Shown here piece after piece: positions 54,553-64,000 of a DNA stretch of 64,000 nucleotides. The position numbers and the translations under genes are program-made. Within the stretch, counting starts at the first letter, position 1; every line of letters starts with the position of its first letter. Origin of the DNA: Heligmosomoides polygyrus polygyrus (taxonomy: Eukaryota; Nematoda; Chromadorea; Rhabditida; Heligmosomidae); the NCBI GenBank assembly GCA_947396885.1, contig OX377202.1:21390001-21454000 (forward strand). Direction: 5' to 3'. The notes beneath the pieces are model-generated. The model was not told the DNA's origin. It did no database searches and was given only the letters and a program-made list of their open reading frames with translations.

Positions 54553-56398
54553 TTCTTCTTCTTCGTCTTTTTCTTCGTCTTCTTCTTCTTCTTCTTCTTC
54601 AGCGTTTGTCCCGCTTCGAGGCAGGGTCTGCTATTCTGGTGTCATGACGCCACCTTTCCCGATCCAGCGCTAGATCAGGGTGGACACCAGCTACTTTCAC
54701 TTCCATATGTAACGTATCAGCCCATCGCTGCTCCGGGCGCCCTCTAGGCCGCTTTCCTATTAGCTCAAAGTTAAGGCCTATCTTGTGGACGCTATCTTCC
54801 CTTCCATGCAGAACGTGACCGTACCATCGTAAGCGAGCTTCGAGCATCTTGTCCGCTATCGGCGCGACACCGAACTTCTGCCGAATGACATCGTTTCGGA
54901 TGCGGTCCATGCGCGTGACTCCAGCCGTCCAGCGCAGCATCTTCGTCTCCATGACGCTGAGGCGCGTTTCAACTTCCTTGGTCGCTCGCCTACACTTAGC
55001 GCCGTACATTGCTACCGGCCGGACGACTGCCCTGTAGATCTTCGACTTTAGCTGCTCTGGTATCTTCCTATCGCAGAGCACGCCAGTCAACGAACGCCAC
55101 TTGGACCAAGCTGCACTCACGCGTGAATTCATTTCAACCATCTGATCACAGGTACTTAAAGACCGCAGTGCGTGGAAGCTCGATGCCGTTAACCTTGATG
55201 GAGCTGGACTTGGAAACGTCCGTCGTTAGGTATTCGGTCTTCTTCACGTTCAGTTTGAGTCCAAACCGCTCCAAGCGATCACACCAAGCTTGCACCTCTC
55301 GCTCAAGTTCACCTTTATCCTCGCTAGCGAGCATCACGTCGTCGGCATAAAGCAACGTCCAAGGAACGGGCTTCTAAAGATCTCGTGTGATGTCATCCAT
55401 GACGACAACAAAGAGGAGTGGGGAAAGCGCAGAACCCTGGTGTACCTCGACAGAAATGAGAAACTCCATCGAGGTTCCAGTTGCAGCTTGAACTCGACTC
55501 TTTGAACAAGAGTAGAGAATTCGCACCCACTCTATGAGCTCTTCAGGAACTCCATGTTGAGGCAGGGCGTACGATATCACTTCACGCGGTACACGGTCAA
55601 AGGCCTTCTCCAAGTCGAGAAAGGCGATATGCGCTGGTCTCTATTTCTCGCGATGCTTCTCTATCAGGAGGCGGGCGGCGTGAATGGCATCAACGGTACC
55701 ACAGCCAGCCACGAAGCCGCACTGATTGCTGGAAAGCTGGACGATGTCACGAATTCGTCCATCGACAATTCGCTCAAAGATCTTCATGCTGTGCGAAAGC
55801 AAGCGAATCGGACGGTAATTGGAGCAGTCTGCAGGACTGCCCTTCTTCTTCCAAATCGGAATCGTCGTACTTTGGCGCCAACTCTCAGGGACTTTCTTCT
55901 CCGCTACAACCTGATTAAAGAACTTTAGGATTAAAGAACCACCACTCAGCAGGGTGCCAGTACTTGGACTTCCATAAATCAGCTGCCACGTCATCGGGCC
56001 CAGTCGCTTTGCCTGGCCTCATCTTCTTCAAAGCCGCTTCAATCTCCTCCACGGTGATCATTTGAACGGGGCCGTGTGTTGGAGCCGTAGAAGGGATGGC
56101 TGGATGAGTTAATTCTACCGTAGAGACTTCCTCAAAGTGGTCGCGCCATCGCTTCAATGCCTTCTTGCAGTCCATAAGAAGACGGCCATTCTCATAATTG
56201 ATGCCGAAAAACTTTTCAATGTCCTCGGTCTGCCGATGGCGAAACTTTGCAAGTCGGTGCAGATACCGCTCACCATCGCGTGACTCGAGCTTCTCGTTGA
56301 CATCTCTATAATGAATGGCTTTTGCAACAGCCACGGCCTTCTTTGCAGCCTTCTTCGCTTCTTGGTACTTCCGCCAGTTATCGGCTGTCTTTTCTTTC
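54553..56398 (-). mobile_element. 5'-truncated RTE inside the Helitron-like element
   Basis: Flanked by TCGTTCTTCC at 54,543-54,552 and 56,399-56,408 (10-bp TSD). The 3' end is a (GAA)n tail (plus-strand TTC run, 54,553-54,600). It is truncated in the linker at ADNWRKYQEAKKAAKKAVA (about 56,330-56,390). RT motifs are well kept: ALKKMRPGKATGPDDVAADL, NYRPIRLLSHSMKIFERIVD, GSALSPLLFVVVMDDITRDL, LYADDVMLASEDKGELEREV (about 55,295-55,355), RLRWYGHVLHGREDS. Same family as 42,807-47,068; it is less frameshifted and therefore probably younger. Confidence 0.95.
54599..55994 (-). pseudogene. RTE reverse transcriptase, four overlapping pieces
   Basis: Pieces at 55,641-55,994 (fingers), 55,374-55,613 (palm: MEKAFDRVPREVISYAL), 55,146-55,355 (catalytic YADD) and 54,599-55,141 (C-terminus, ending RIADPASKRDKR) follow each other with only small gaps. 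Few disruptions separate them. The endonuclease is missing through 5' truncation. Confidence 0.92.
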
Positions 56399-57364
56399 TC
56401 GTTCTTCCTATTGGATCTAACTTCTGGTCCGTTTTTACTGATCTTTCCTCCCGCTTTTTAGTTCCCCACCTTCTTGGTCCGAAGTCCTGGCTCTTCTTTG
56501 TTTCCACTATTGACCTCAGACTGGTGTCTTTTTGCTGGTTTTCCCGTTCTGGTCCCTCCTCTGTTGCTTTCCTTCCTGGTTGCTCTCCTGGTCCACCCTA
56601 GAGGTGCCCCTTACTGCCCTTCTCCACTTAGTGGTCCTTCCATGCTCATGAGAGACATCGGTGACACGTATTCAGAATCAACGCGCTTGTTGCGCGACGT
56701 AGGGGGCCCGCCTTCCGAGTCCAGAAGCTCAAATACGCGAGCAGTAGCCGCTGTGTCGAGCATGAAGGCGCTAGGCATATGGCAGGTTCCTTGTTCTCAG
56801 TATGAATTTCCTTACGGCTCCCTTCTTGTTCGTTCCCCTCCTGGTCCCCCTCCAGGTCCCTTCTTCTAGGTAGCTTCCTCTCCCCTCGGGATTCCCCTTA
56901 CTACTCTTCCCCATTCAACTACCCCTCCCACGCTCACCACCGGACGACGGCGAGCGAACGCTCATTGCGCGACATCGGTGTCACATCCTCTAAATCCGGT
57001 CTTTCTTAATGGTAATGGATACCCTTGCTGATCCTCCTTACTGTCCCCCTTCTCCTGATTGGTAACACCCTAATGATTCCTACATATTGCCTAAATTCTT
57101 CTTGGTGCCACCTCCTGTCCTGCTTCCTTGTTCCCCCCATCGACCATCCCGATGCTCCTCCTGGTCGCTGACTCCTGATCGCTATCGGTTGTCCACCCTC
57201 GAAGTCCCCTTCTACCCTTACCCCTTTGGTAGTCTTCTCAGGCTAATGGCACAAAGTCGGCTTCTGAAACTGGACGCTCAGAAAAGCGCGTAGGTGCTGT
57301 TGTGTTAGGCAGTAAAGGGTTGCGCTTCCTCTGCTGTAACAACATACGTTCAATAGCAAATTTT

Positions 57365-57520
57365 GCTCGCGCTGTAGATGATGAGGCGTATTTCACTCAG
57401 GTTAAATCACTCGACCGCCCTTGCTGTGGATAATGCGGCGTATCTCACTTCGGTTAGATCACTCGACCGCTCTCGCTGTGGATGATGCGGCGTACCGCAC
57501 TTAGGTTAGATCTCTCGACG
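57365..57520. repeat. 52-bp minisatellite, about 3 units
   Basis: Units with CACTCGACCGCTCTCGCTGT and GATGATGCGGCGTACC match the array at 36,190-36,918, and the following ACAAACTCTTTTATATATA is also shared. Confidence 0.9.
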
Positions 57521-57551
57521 GACAAACTCTTTTATATATATAGGTGGTGAT

Positions 57552-58029
57552 GGTGATATTTCGTTGTTTCTTGATAAATTCTAATTCGCAGTGCACGACC
57601 TTGGTGATATAAAACGGATAAATAAAGAAATGTGAGGGGTATGTGAGATCGCGTGGTGCGATCCCTAAGCAGGAGGGAGTAGACGGCGATACCAGCGGGT
57701 CAGCCTTCACCTTGTGTAGTGTAATGTTTTCTCGTCACACATTTACAACCTTCTCTGTACAATCTTTCGGTTAGCCTGGAGAAGGCAATCGTAGGATTGC
57801 TAGCGCTATCACACAAGGAACCCCAACGCGGGAAAAACCGCCTGGGAGAAACTAGGATAGAAAAAGTGAGAAAATGAAAAGCGCACATAAAACAAGAAAA
57901 TATCAACAGTTCTCGAAATATAAGAACGATATCGGCTGCCTATTTCCACTAGTTTAAGCAGGTAGAGGGTTAACCGTAAAGCTCATCCAAAATTGTCGTC
58001 AAAATGCATTTGCATGAAGAAGAAGTAAA
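57552..58029. other. No recognisable gene
   Basis: Nothing recognised; the missing right half of element E is not here. Confidence 0.4.
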
Positions 58030-58163
58030 ATTTCGGAAGTGGCGCGTAAAGTTTCGGTAATGCAATTTAACGAAAATTTTTCTCGTTAAATTTCGTTAAC
58101 AGTTTTTATCAGAAAATGCCGGTAAATCCGGTAAATCGGTAAATCGTTCAACGCACACCTCTG
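58030..58163. mobile_element. hAT right terminus, degraded copy
   Basis: AATGCCGGTAAATCCGGTAA then CGTTCAACGCACACCTCTG matches the right end of the hAT element at 2,855-4,277. No matching left end or TSD was found. Confidence 0.65.
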
Positions 58164-58171
58164 GTTCAAAT

Positions 58172-58561
58172 CATTCTTGGCGGCGCGGCATGCACGGAGA
58201 CGTCGGTCAATAACGATGCTTTAACGCGACTGCCGGATGTCGCAGAGGTGGCTGTCGCCCCACTTGCCGCGTACCGCTGTTCCAGCAGTGCGAATAGACT
58301 TAAGGCATTTAACAAGAAGCAGAGGGGTAAAGTTTTTTTTTGCTGCAGGCCGCTGGATGAGGGTATCGTCCCGCATGCAACTAGTGCAGGTCATTCTGCT
58401 CATTTTAACCGAGTTGGTGTAGGATTTTCACTTTTATTTCAAATGGGCCTAATTTTTCACACGGATTAAATTAGTGCTTGTTCTTCATTCCTCCCGAGCC
58501 CGCTTCTTCTCAAAATGGGTTTATTTAGCGACAAATTTTTGCCATTTTATGTGAAGGTTTC
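58172..58561 (-). repeat. Dispersed repeat D fragment
   Basis: 58,297-58,390, on the minus strand, contains GCAGCAAAAAAAAACTTTAC then CTTGTTAAATGCCT, matching 41,895-41,960. The rest of this interval shows nothing recognisable. Confidence 0.5.
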
Positions 58562-58968
58562 TGTCGTGACTCGACCGTCGCAAGCACCGCAAGGAGGTGG
58601 GGCCTGCGGCAAGGAGGCAGTACCACCGGTAGGGGCGTGGCAAGGGTATAAATAGCCGCCGCCACGTCCGTCGGGGCCCGTCCGGCTCTGCCCACTTCAG
58701 GGGCAGCCGGGCCGGTTAGCAGTCCAGGACAGCCAGTCTACGGCTATCGAGACAGTGTCTCGCCCAGTCCGCTCGTAGGACTGTCGAAGCTGAAATCAAT
58801 AGCGACTCCACCAACCCAACAAGCTCACAAGTGTACAAGCACAATGAGCCTAGCACCGCAGAGGCATTAGACCGTAGGAGAATGCATGTCCAACCACAAG
58901 TGTCTTCAATCCCATTTTTAATAGTCGTATTCCACTGTGCCGTTTGTAATCGATAATAAATCTTACAC
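58562..58968 (+). mobile_element. Possible solo LTR with strong TATA box
   Basis: TGTCGTGACTCGACCG start, GGGTATAAATAGCC at about 58,644, a GC-rich leader and GATAATAAATC at about 58,950 followed by TTACA. TATA to polyadenylation signal spacing suits an LTR. No TSD or internal coding region found, and no second copy here. A host promoter is an alternative. Confidence 0.35.
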
Positions 58969-59067
58969 CACATACCCTCTACCACTTTCCTCCTAGGCTC
59001 TGCCGCAGTATTAGAACCATCGAAGGCATAGTCCGACCATAATGCTGAGCAAGCATACCCTCAGTAA
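58969..59067. other. Spacer
   Basis: Nothing recognised. Confidence 0.4.
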
Positions 59068-59380
59068 GTTCTGTGGGGTCGCCGCGTTGTCGTAAGGTTT
59101 ATCATATGACCTCGTGCGGTACGCGATCGAATTCATTCTCTCACCATAAGTCGAGGAGAGATAGTTCTGCCTTTAGCGATCTGCCTCTACCAGAAGACGA
59201 GCGGCATATGTGGCATCGATGTTGCTAAAGCCGGCTACGAAGCCACACTATCTAGAGAAAAGCTGGACCGTATCACGAACGCTTCCATCCACAATTCGCT
59301 CGAAGATTTTCATACTGTGCAAGAGCAAGCGAATTGAATGGTGACTTCTGCAGCCCGTAGGACTAACTATCTCGGGTTTT
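59068..59380 (-). mobile_element. Old RTE reverse transcriptase fragment
   Basis: Aligns with 55,542-55,845: TCGTGCGGTACGCGATCGAA corresponds to CACGCGGTACACGGTCAAAG, CGGCTACGAAGCCACACTAT to CAGCCACGAAGCCGCACTGA, and CCATCCACAATTCGCTCGAA to CCATCGACAATTCGCTCAAA. A third, more diverged member of the same family, with no coding frame left. Confidence 0.85.
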
Positions 59381-61429
59381 TGCGTTGAGCTAATCATTAA
59401 CATTTTGAACTCTGCCCTTCATATGCAGAATATTAGATTTTCATATTACAGCCGGCAATGCATAACTTCCATCTGAACGTTCCATGGATTGTCGATGAGA
59501 AACACTACAACTGCAGCTCGCGCACACTTGCCGAGTGGCAGGCTCGAGGTTCAGTCAATATGAAGAAAGGCCCCTACTTTGCTACAACTGGGTCAATTTA
59601 CGTGGTAAGCTTTCACGCTTCGTCAATCTACTTCCTTTCATAAACCTTCATCACTGCTCTTCATACCAGGCCCACTCAGTCGTTCTACGTAAAGTTAATT
59701 TGAAACAAAGTTTCAAAAAACGGTTACTCGACAATGAACACTACTCTAAATTGCTTGGCACAGTAAAAAGTTAATAGATCGAGAACCGCTCTGATTTGGT
59801 TGAATCCTTAATCCTGCAACAAAGTTTGTTTGACAGCAAAAAAAGCATTACAATAAAGGAAAAAACAAGAAAACCAAGAAAGGAAGTTTGGTCGGAAAGA
59901 CCTTAAGAAGTCATTTGGAGCCGACCTCACTGACTGTGAAGGCCTACCCAGGAGAAAGTGATCCATCTACTGGAACGGCGCAATTGATGTGCAATTGGTG
60001 GTATGCACAGCCTAATTACTCGATTTTTCCATTTTTTTAAGGTACCAGTGGGATCGAGTGTCGTCCTGATAGAAGAAAATTTGGCTCGCGCAAATTTCCT
60101 TGTTCTCTGGTGAGCTATGGTGATGGTTTGACCATGTGGAAGCAACTCCCATTGCAGCGAGAATTTGTGCATCTACCAAACGCACAGCGGAAACTTTGTT
60201 TGGTGGAACGCTTTGCCATTAGATCTGCTCTTCGTTGCGTTGCATCCTTCACATACTTCCCAACCTTAAAATTTTACGTAAAGCACCTAGTTTTTAGACC
60301 GATGGTGACTCGTTCGAGGCTGTCCATTTCAATCTGAGAAGGGCCCTCGGCAGTTGGAAACGCTTTGCTCATGTTTTGTTTGTTTGAGTGGTTTGAGTTT
60401 TTTGTATTTTTTGCTCCTCTGATCTGGAACGATTTTTTGATGCCACCGTGCGTCGTTGGAAGCGGACTTGCTGAAAACCGCTTGAATGTTTTTAGCTGCC
60501 GTCGCTGGATTGCTGCCTCTAAATAGAGATCACGCGCTTTTATAATATTGTGCTCTAGAAATTAAAATATTTGAAAGGACAGGACAAATTAATTAATAAT
60601 ATTTGAAAATGTTTCCAAATGACGAGCTTTAAACGCAATATAGCGCTTCAGCAAGTTTACCTTGAGAATCTGAAAAAATGAAGCAATATTTATAGCTTAA
60701 CAAGTAAAGCAATGAAGGATAGTAGAGTAGAAAGTAGGGTGCGTAAACTTATTTTTCCCCTCTGTGTTTTTGTTCCGGCTCTAGATATGTCCATTCGGTG
60801 ATTTTCTCATACAAGGCTCTGCGACAAGATCGCCGTCTTATTTCAGTTCGCACCTACTCGGACGAAATGCGTTTACCGAAGCTAAACGAGCTCTTGAATT
60901 TCTTACAAGCGTCGTTTTTTTCAATCCTTATGCAGAGGCCGTGCTTTCCACTTACCGTGTAAAAATAGAGCGGCAGGAGAGGCGCCAGGATAGCACAAAG
61001 AGAAGATGTTAAGAAAATAGGATCTCAAACAGAATAAGTAGGGTCGACGCGCGCCAGTCACTCATATCCCACCATTGCCAAACACCACTAGTACTCTAGT
61101 CTCTCACAAAAGGGTGGACTGGTAACACGCGATCCTGTAGAAAGATGACATAAAGATGAAATTTCAGTGATAATACAGTTATCCTATCATGCTTTTTAAT
61201 ATTTCAGGAGACACTCCAATTTTAATATTTTAGAAAACGGACTACTACACACCGCTGATTTTCCCTCTTCTCAATATCTCATTTCCTAGTTACTCTAGTT
61301 TTCCTCTATTCAGTTCTTTGTGATTATATCCTTAAAGTGAAAGGATTTTGAAACGGAAAGGTGGACAAGGTCCAACTGCAGGAAAAACTAAGTAAAGGAA
61401 AGCTGGCGCTCACGTAGGATGGCGTTTAA
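59381..61429. other. No recognisable gene
   Basis: Three ORFs of 60-80 codons (59,458-59,774, 60,110-60,337) lack motifs or splice context. AT-rich at the end. Nothing supported. Confidence 0.4.
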
Positions 61430-61850
61430 AACGATTCCGACGAATACACCCCCAAATGTTTACCGAATACCGGTTGTCTGCGCCCTTCTAGCTTAGAAAT
61501 CGGCGTCCACGTTGCCACGTTCGATCGATGTCTTGTGCGCTCGCGATGGCACCGCCGGCAAGCGGGTCGTGGTGCAGTGGAAGGGGCGTCGCTTCGAGCG
61601 GGGGAGGTGGAGTGTTCGGTTCTTCGGCGTTGTGGCATACTTGCATTTTAGCTGACTTCTTGGGATTTGAGGGCTTTGACGTGTACGCAGGTCTGAGGCG
61701 TTTTTGCGCATTTTCCAGCCGTATGCGTTTCGCCGCTCGAACAGCGCAGAACCCAGCCGCGGACTCCCCTGAGCGACGAAGGCAGTTTCCACACGAGTAG
61801 CTGGGATGGCACACACCCTGGAGTCCCTTCCCTAGCCTGGTTCTGTGGTC
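61430..61850 (-). repeat. Dispersed repeat D, copy 2
   Basis: Minus-strand AGGGAAGGGACTCCAGG, CTACTCGTGTGGAAACTGCC and CCCTCAAATCCCAAGAAGTC match 41,548-41,720 in order. Several overlapping minus-strand ORFs come from this repeat. Confidence 0.65.
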
Positions 61851-62290
61851 GAAGAGATCCGCATTCCCTGAGCGACGAGAGGTTTGCGTGTGTAATGCTA
61901 GGCATGAAGGATTTCGCGCTCCATCGCCAACGCGCGCATAAGTGATACGGTAACCATTCGGGGTGTGTTGGTCAGGATCGTGCTAGTTGGAAGGCGGCCT
62001 CCGTTGGCAAATGCAAGTGCTCCCATTCAATCGATAAGGAAGCTGTTTTTTAGAGGTTGTCCCTGTGCAATTGTGCGCCATCCTACGTCGCCCTTGCAAT
62101 CGTCATCCTCATTAGTCCGCTGCCCTACATGGCCACCGAAATGCTTTGCTAACTCGTTCAACATAGTGCTTCATACTATACTTTGACATATCCTAGCCTG
62201 TAAAACACGAGACTCGATGTTTGTTTTTTACTTATCTATGTGATTCACTCGTAATGTATTGTGTTGCGGTGTCATAACTCTGGTTTTCAG
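61851..62290. other. Flank of the Srx exon
   Basis: If the exon that follows is real this is intron. A stretch near 62,085 reads ALAIVILISPLPYMATE in one frame, hydrophobic but unproven. Confidence 0.3.
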
Positions 62291-62422
62291 CTCATCCTCC
62301 AATCGCTCGCTATTTGTACAAGCACAGCTATTGGGTCAACATTCTACGTCGCGGTCCAATTTCTTCCGGAACCTACTTCTATTGTCATCATTTCTAACCT
62401 AATGTGGCAACTCAGCATAGTT
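62291..62422 (+). pseudogene. Srx-type chemoreceptor exon, isolated
   Basis: After a perfect acceptor (TGGTTTTCAG) the frame reads LILQSLAICTSTAIGSTFYV then AVQFLPEPTSIVIISNLMWQ and LS. This resembles the TM6-TM7 region of nematode Srx-class seven-helix receptors, which sense chemical cues at the surface of sensory neurons: a hydrophobic segment, QF-P-P, then a second hydrophobic segment ending in WQLS. The expected WQLSHG-type exit is replaced by CATAG, and the only donor is the weak ATA-GTTTGT. No other receptor exons are recognisable on either side, so I regard it as a pseudogene fragment or remnant of a larger gene. Confidence 0.5.
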
Positions 62423-63948
62423 TGTTTTACTTTTTTTTTTTAAAGTCCTCGTTATGCTGTCACCTCATTGACCAAGAACTATCTTCAGATTCTGTGCAAG
62501 AGCTTGAAACGCTGATTACAAGAACACATATAGACAAAGCTCGAAACTACCAAGCGAGTTCTGGCTGGTCATATTTCGCGCTGATGATTTCATACCACGC
62601 GTGCTTTTCCTAGCTAGCTGCTGCGTCAGCGATTCAGAAGTAGCATTGTCAAATCGCAGAAATAAGGTAGTGGGGTCGAATCCTCGGGATGGTTTGATTT
62701 CTGCATTTTGTGGTGCATCCCCATTAGAACTCATTGTCCTCATGCAAAGGCGTTTCTAAACAAACACTCGGTAACAACTCATCAGTGAAGCAATATTTAA
62801 AAAATAGCTTTTAAGAGCTATTAAGATTCTTCTACACCTCAATTAAGACGATATCTCTGAAATATAAGGCGGATTGGTAGGCTCCACCAAATTCTGCCTA
62901 CACTCGAAGTGATTATAAAGTTCAAAAGATGTAATTAAAAAAGAAGTGTATCTTTTCATCAAAGTGTTTTCCTTTAGGAACTTTTAAAGGTTTGTTTCAT
63001 ATGCATCAACAGTGAAAGTGGTATTTTATTGCCAGAAGCTTCTCGCGACTTATGTTGTTTCATAGAGCAGAATCGTGTACAACGGCAGTATAGCAAAGCG
63101 TCACAACTTTCGTGTTTCATTGATACGGGTTTTGCTGAGAGTTTGTTCCGTTTCTGGTTGGATTTCTAACAAAGAACACTATTTTGGCTATTTTTCTTGA
63201 TCCACTAATCAAGCCACGTACAACCATCTAGATGTAATCCATTCTAGCCTCGGAGATTTGGCTAGAGCTCTAAAAAGCACATCTTATGTAAACCGCATTT
63301 TATTGAACGCAACTATTTAATATTCAAGGTGGATACTCAGGAGTTTATGGTTTCATCTACATGGTTGTAAATAAAAAAATTCAAGACGAAGTGCTAATAC
63401 TGTTTGGATTCAAAAGAAAATTAGTAACTACAACATCCGTCTCTTCCAGTCCCAATGTAATAAATTGAAAATGAAAGGTCGGAGCCGCAGCCCCACATGT
63501 AAAGGTAAGTGTTTAGAGAGTACCATTTTGGAAATATTTTTTGAGCAAGTGAGGAGTTTTGATGTCACTTCGGTAATTTTCATTGTCTCGTATTTTCTCC
63601 AAAGCTGGAATTGATGTAGAACAAACCAGTGCGAAAGAAAATGACAGGTCGAAGACGTTCGGCACCGTGCATATAACGAATTGATGAATTGCATATGATG
63701 ATTGGATTTTTAGATAAAACGATTGTATAAAGCAAGGTTCAAGCTTTCTTGTGAAATAAAACAAATGTTAACAGAACACAATGAATGAATCTATTTATTG
63801 AATGAAAATCAAATTGCACTACATGTTTGATTGAAGAAGTGTAACAAAAACTAAGCCCTTAGAGTACGACTAGAAACGGTTGAACTACAAAAATTGCGTA
63901 ATTGCAATCGCAAAATGAGCTCGTCTGCTCCTACACAGTAAAACAAGT
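62423..63948. other. No recognisable gene
   Basis: AT-rich. No partner exon for the Srx fragment found in the first few hundred bases. Minus-strand ORFs at 63,428-63,764 have no recognisable domain. Confidence 0.4.
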
Positions 63949-64000
63949 TTATTTTATTTTATTTTATTTTATTTTATTTTATTTTATTTTATTTTATTTT
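63949..64000. repeat. (ATTTT)n microsatellite at the window edge
   Basis: About ten perfect ATTTT units, continuing past the window. Confidence 0.97.

Larger units (their letters stand above)
54234..57550 (-). mobile_element. Helitron-like element, copy 2, interrupted by an RTE
   Basis: Same ends as copy 1: CAAGTGCTCCGACATGCC at 54,234 and TATATATATAGGTGGTGA to 57,550, between A and T. The terminal stem keeps pairing despite a C-to-T change (GACATGCC with GGCGTGTC, a G-T pair). After removing the 1.86-kb RTE plus TSD it is about 1.46 kb, shorter than copy 1 mainly because it has only about three 52-bp units (57,365-57,520). Confidence 0.65.

Noticed and set aside
57552..58029. Right half of long-TIR element E after the Helitron-like insertion
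   Set aside because: I looked for sequence matching 44,105-44,852 here and found none, so copy 2 is treated as truncated.

Overview
The window looks like nuclear DNA of a strongylid, hookworm-like nematode. The evidence is a bandit/Hsmar1-type mariner, CR1-like and RTE-clade non-LTR retrotransposons, a hookworm-type tRNA-derived SINE, TTTTCAG splice acceptors, an Srx-type chemoreceptor exon and a small Tyr/Gly/Trp-rich secreted peptide gene. There is no operon or bacterial gene organisation. Most of the 64 kb is layered transposable-element (TE) debris. Many long ORFs are TE relics or accidental frames in repeats.

Layout. 0-13.9 kb: a Tc1/mariner relic, a 1.42 kb non-autonomous hAT element with a perfect 8-bp target duplication (TSD), CR1 remnants, two copies of a TATA-bearing LTR-like repeat, a terminal-inverted-repeat (TIR) element and GC-rich MITEs. 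13.9-22.9 kb: a 1.4 kb palindrome, the best host gene (exons 15,599-15,752 and 18,190-18,272, minus strand) whose intron carries the mariner, a SINE, a 2 kb palindrome and a MITE. 23-33.4 kb: a CR1 ORF1 relic, a decayed RTE on the minus strand, an unrecognised 141-codon ORF, a near full-length RTE with a 14-bp TSD, and an internally deleted CR1.

34.7-57.6 kb: two copies of a Helitron-like element with a 52-bp minisatellite (about 14 units in one, 3 in the other). The first sits inside a small inverted-repeat element. The second sits inside a larger inverted-repeat element and contains a 5'-truncated RTE, so it is a three-level nest. Between them lie a 3 kb palindrome, a second RTE with a 13-bp TSD that is split by another copy of the inverted-repeat element, a MITE with hammerhead-like cores, pseudogene-like exons, a mariner relic and a 3-bp-TSD MITE. 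57.6-64 kb: a hAT terminus, an LTR-like promoter repeat, a third RTE fragment, an Srx exon and an ATTTT microsatellite.

The host genes that can be argued for are the secreted peptide gene, the Srx exon (probably a pseudogene) and, more weakly, the 27.2-27.6 kb ORF and the 47.9-48.7 kb exon pair. No complete pathway is visible. The insertion points give a clear relative order of TE invasions. All homologies were judged by eye.
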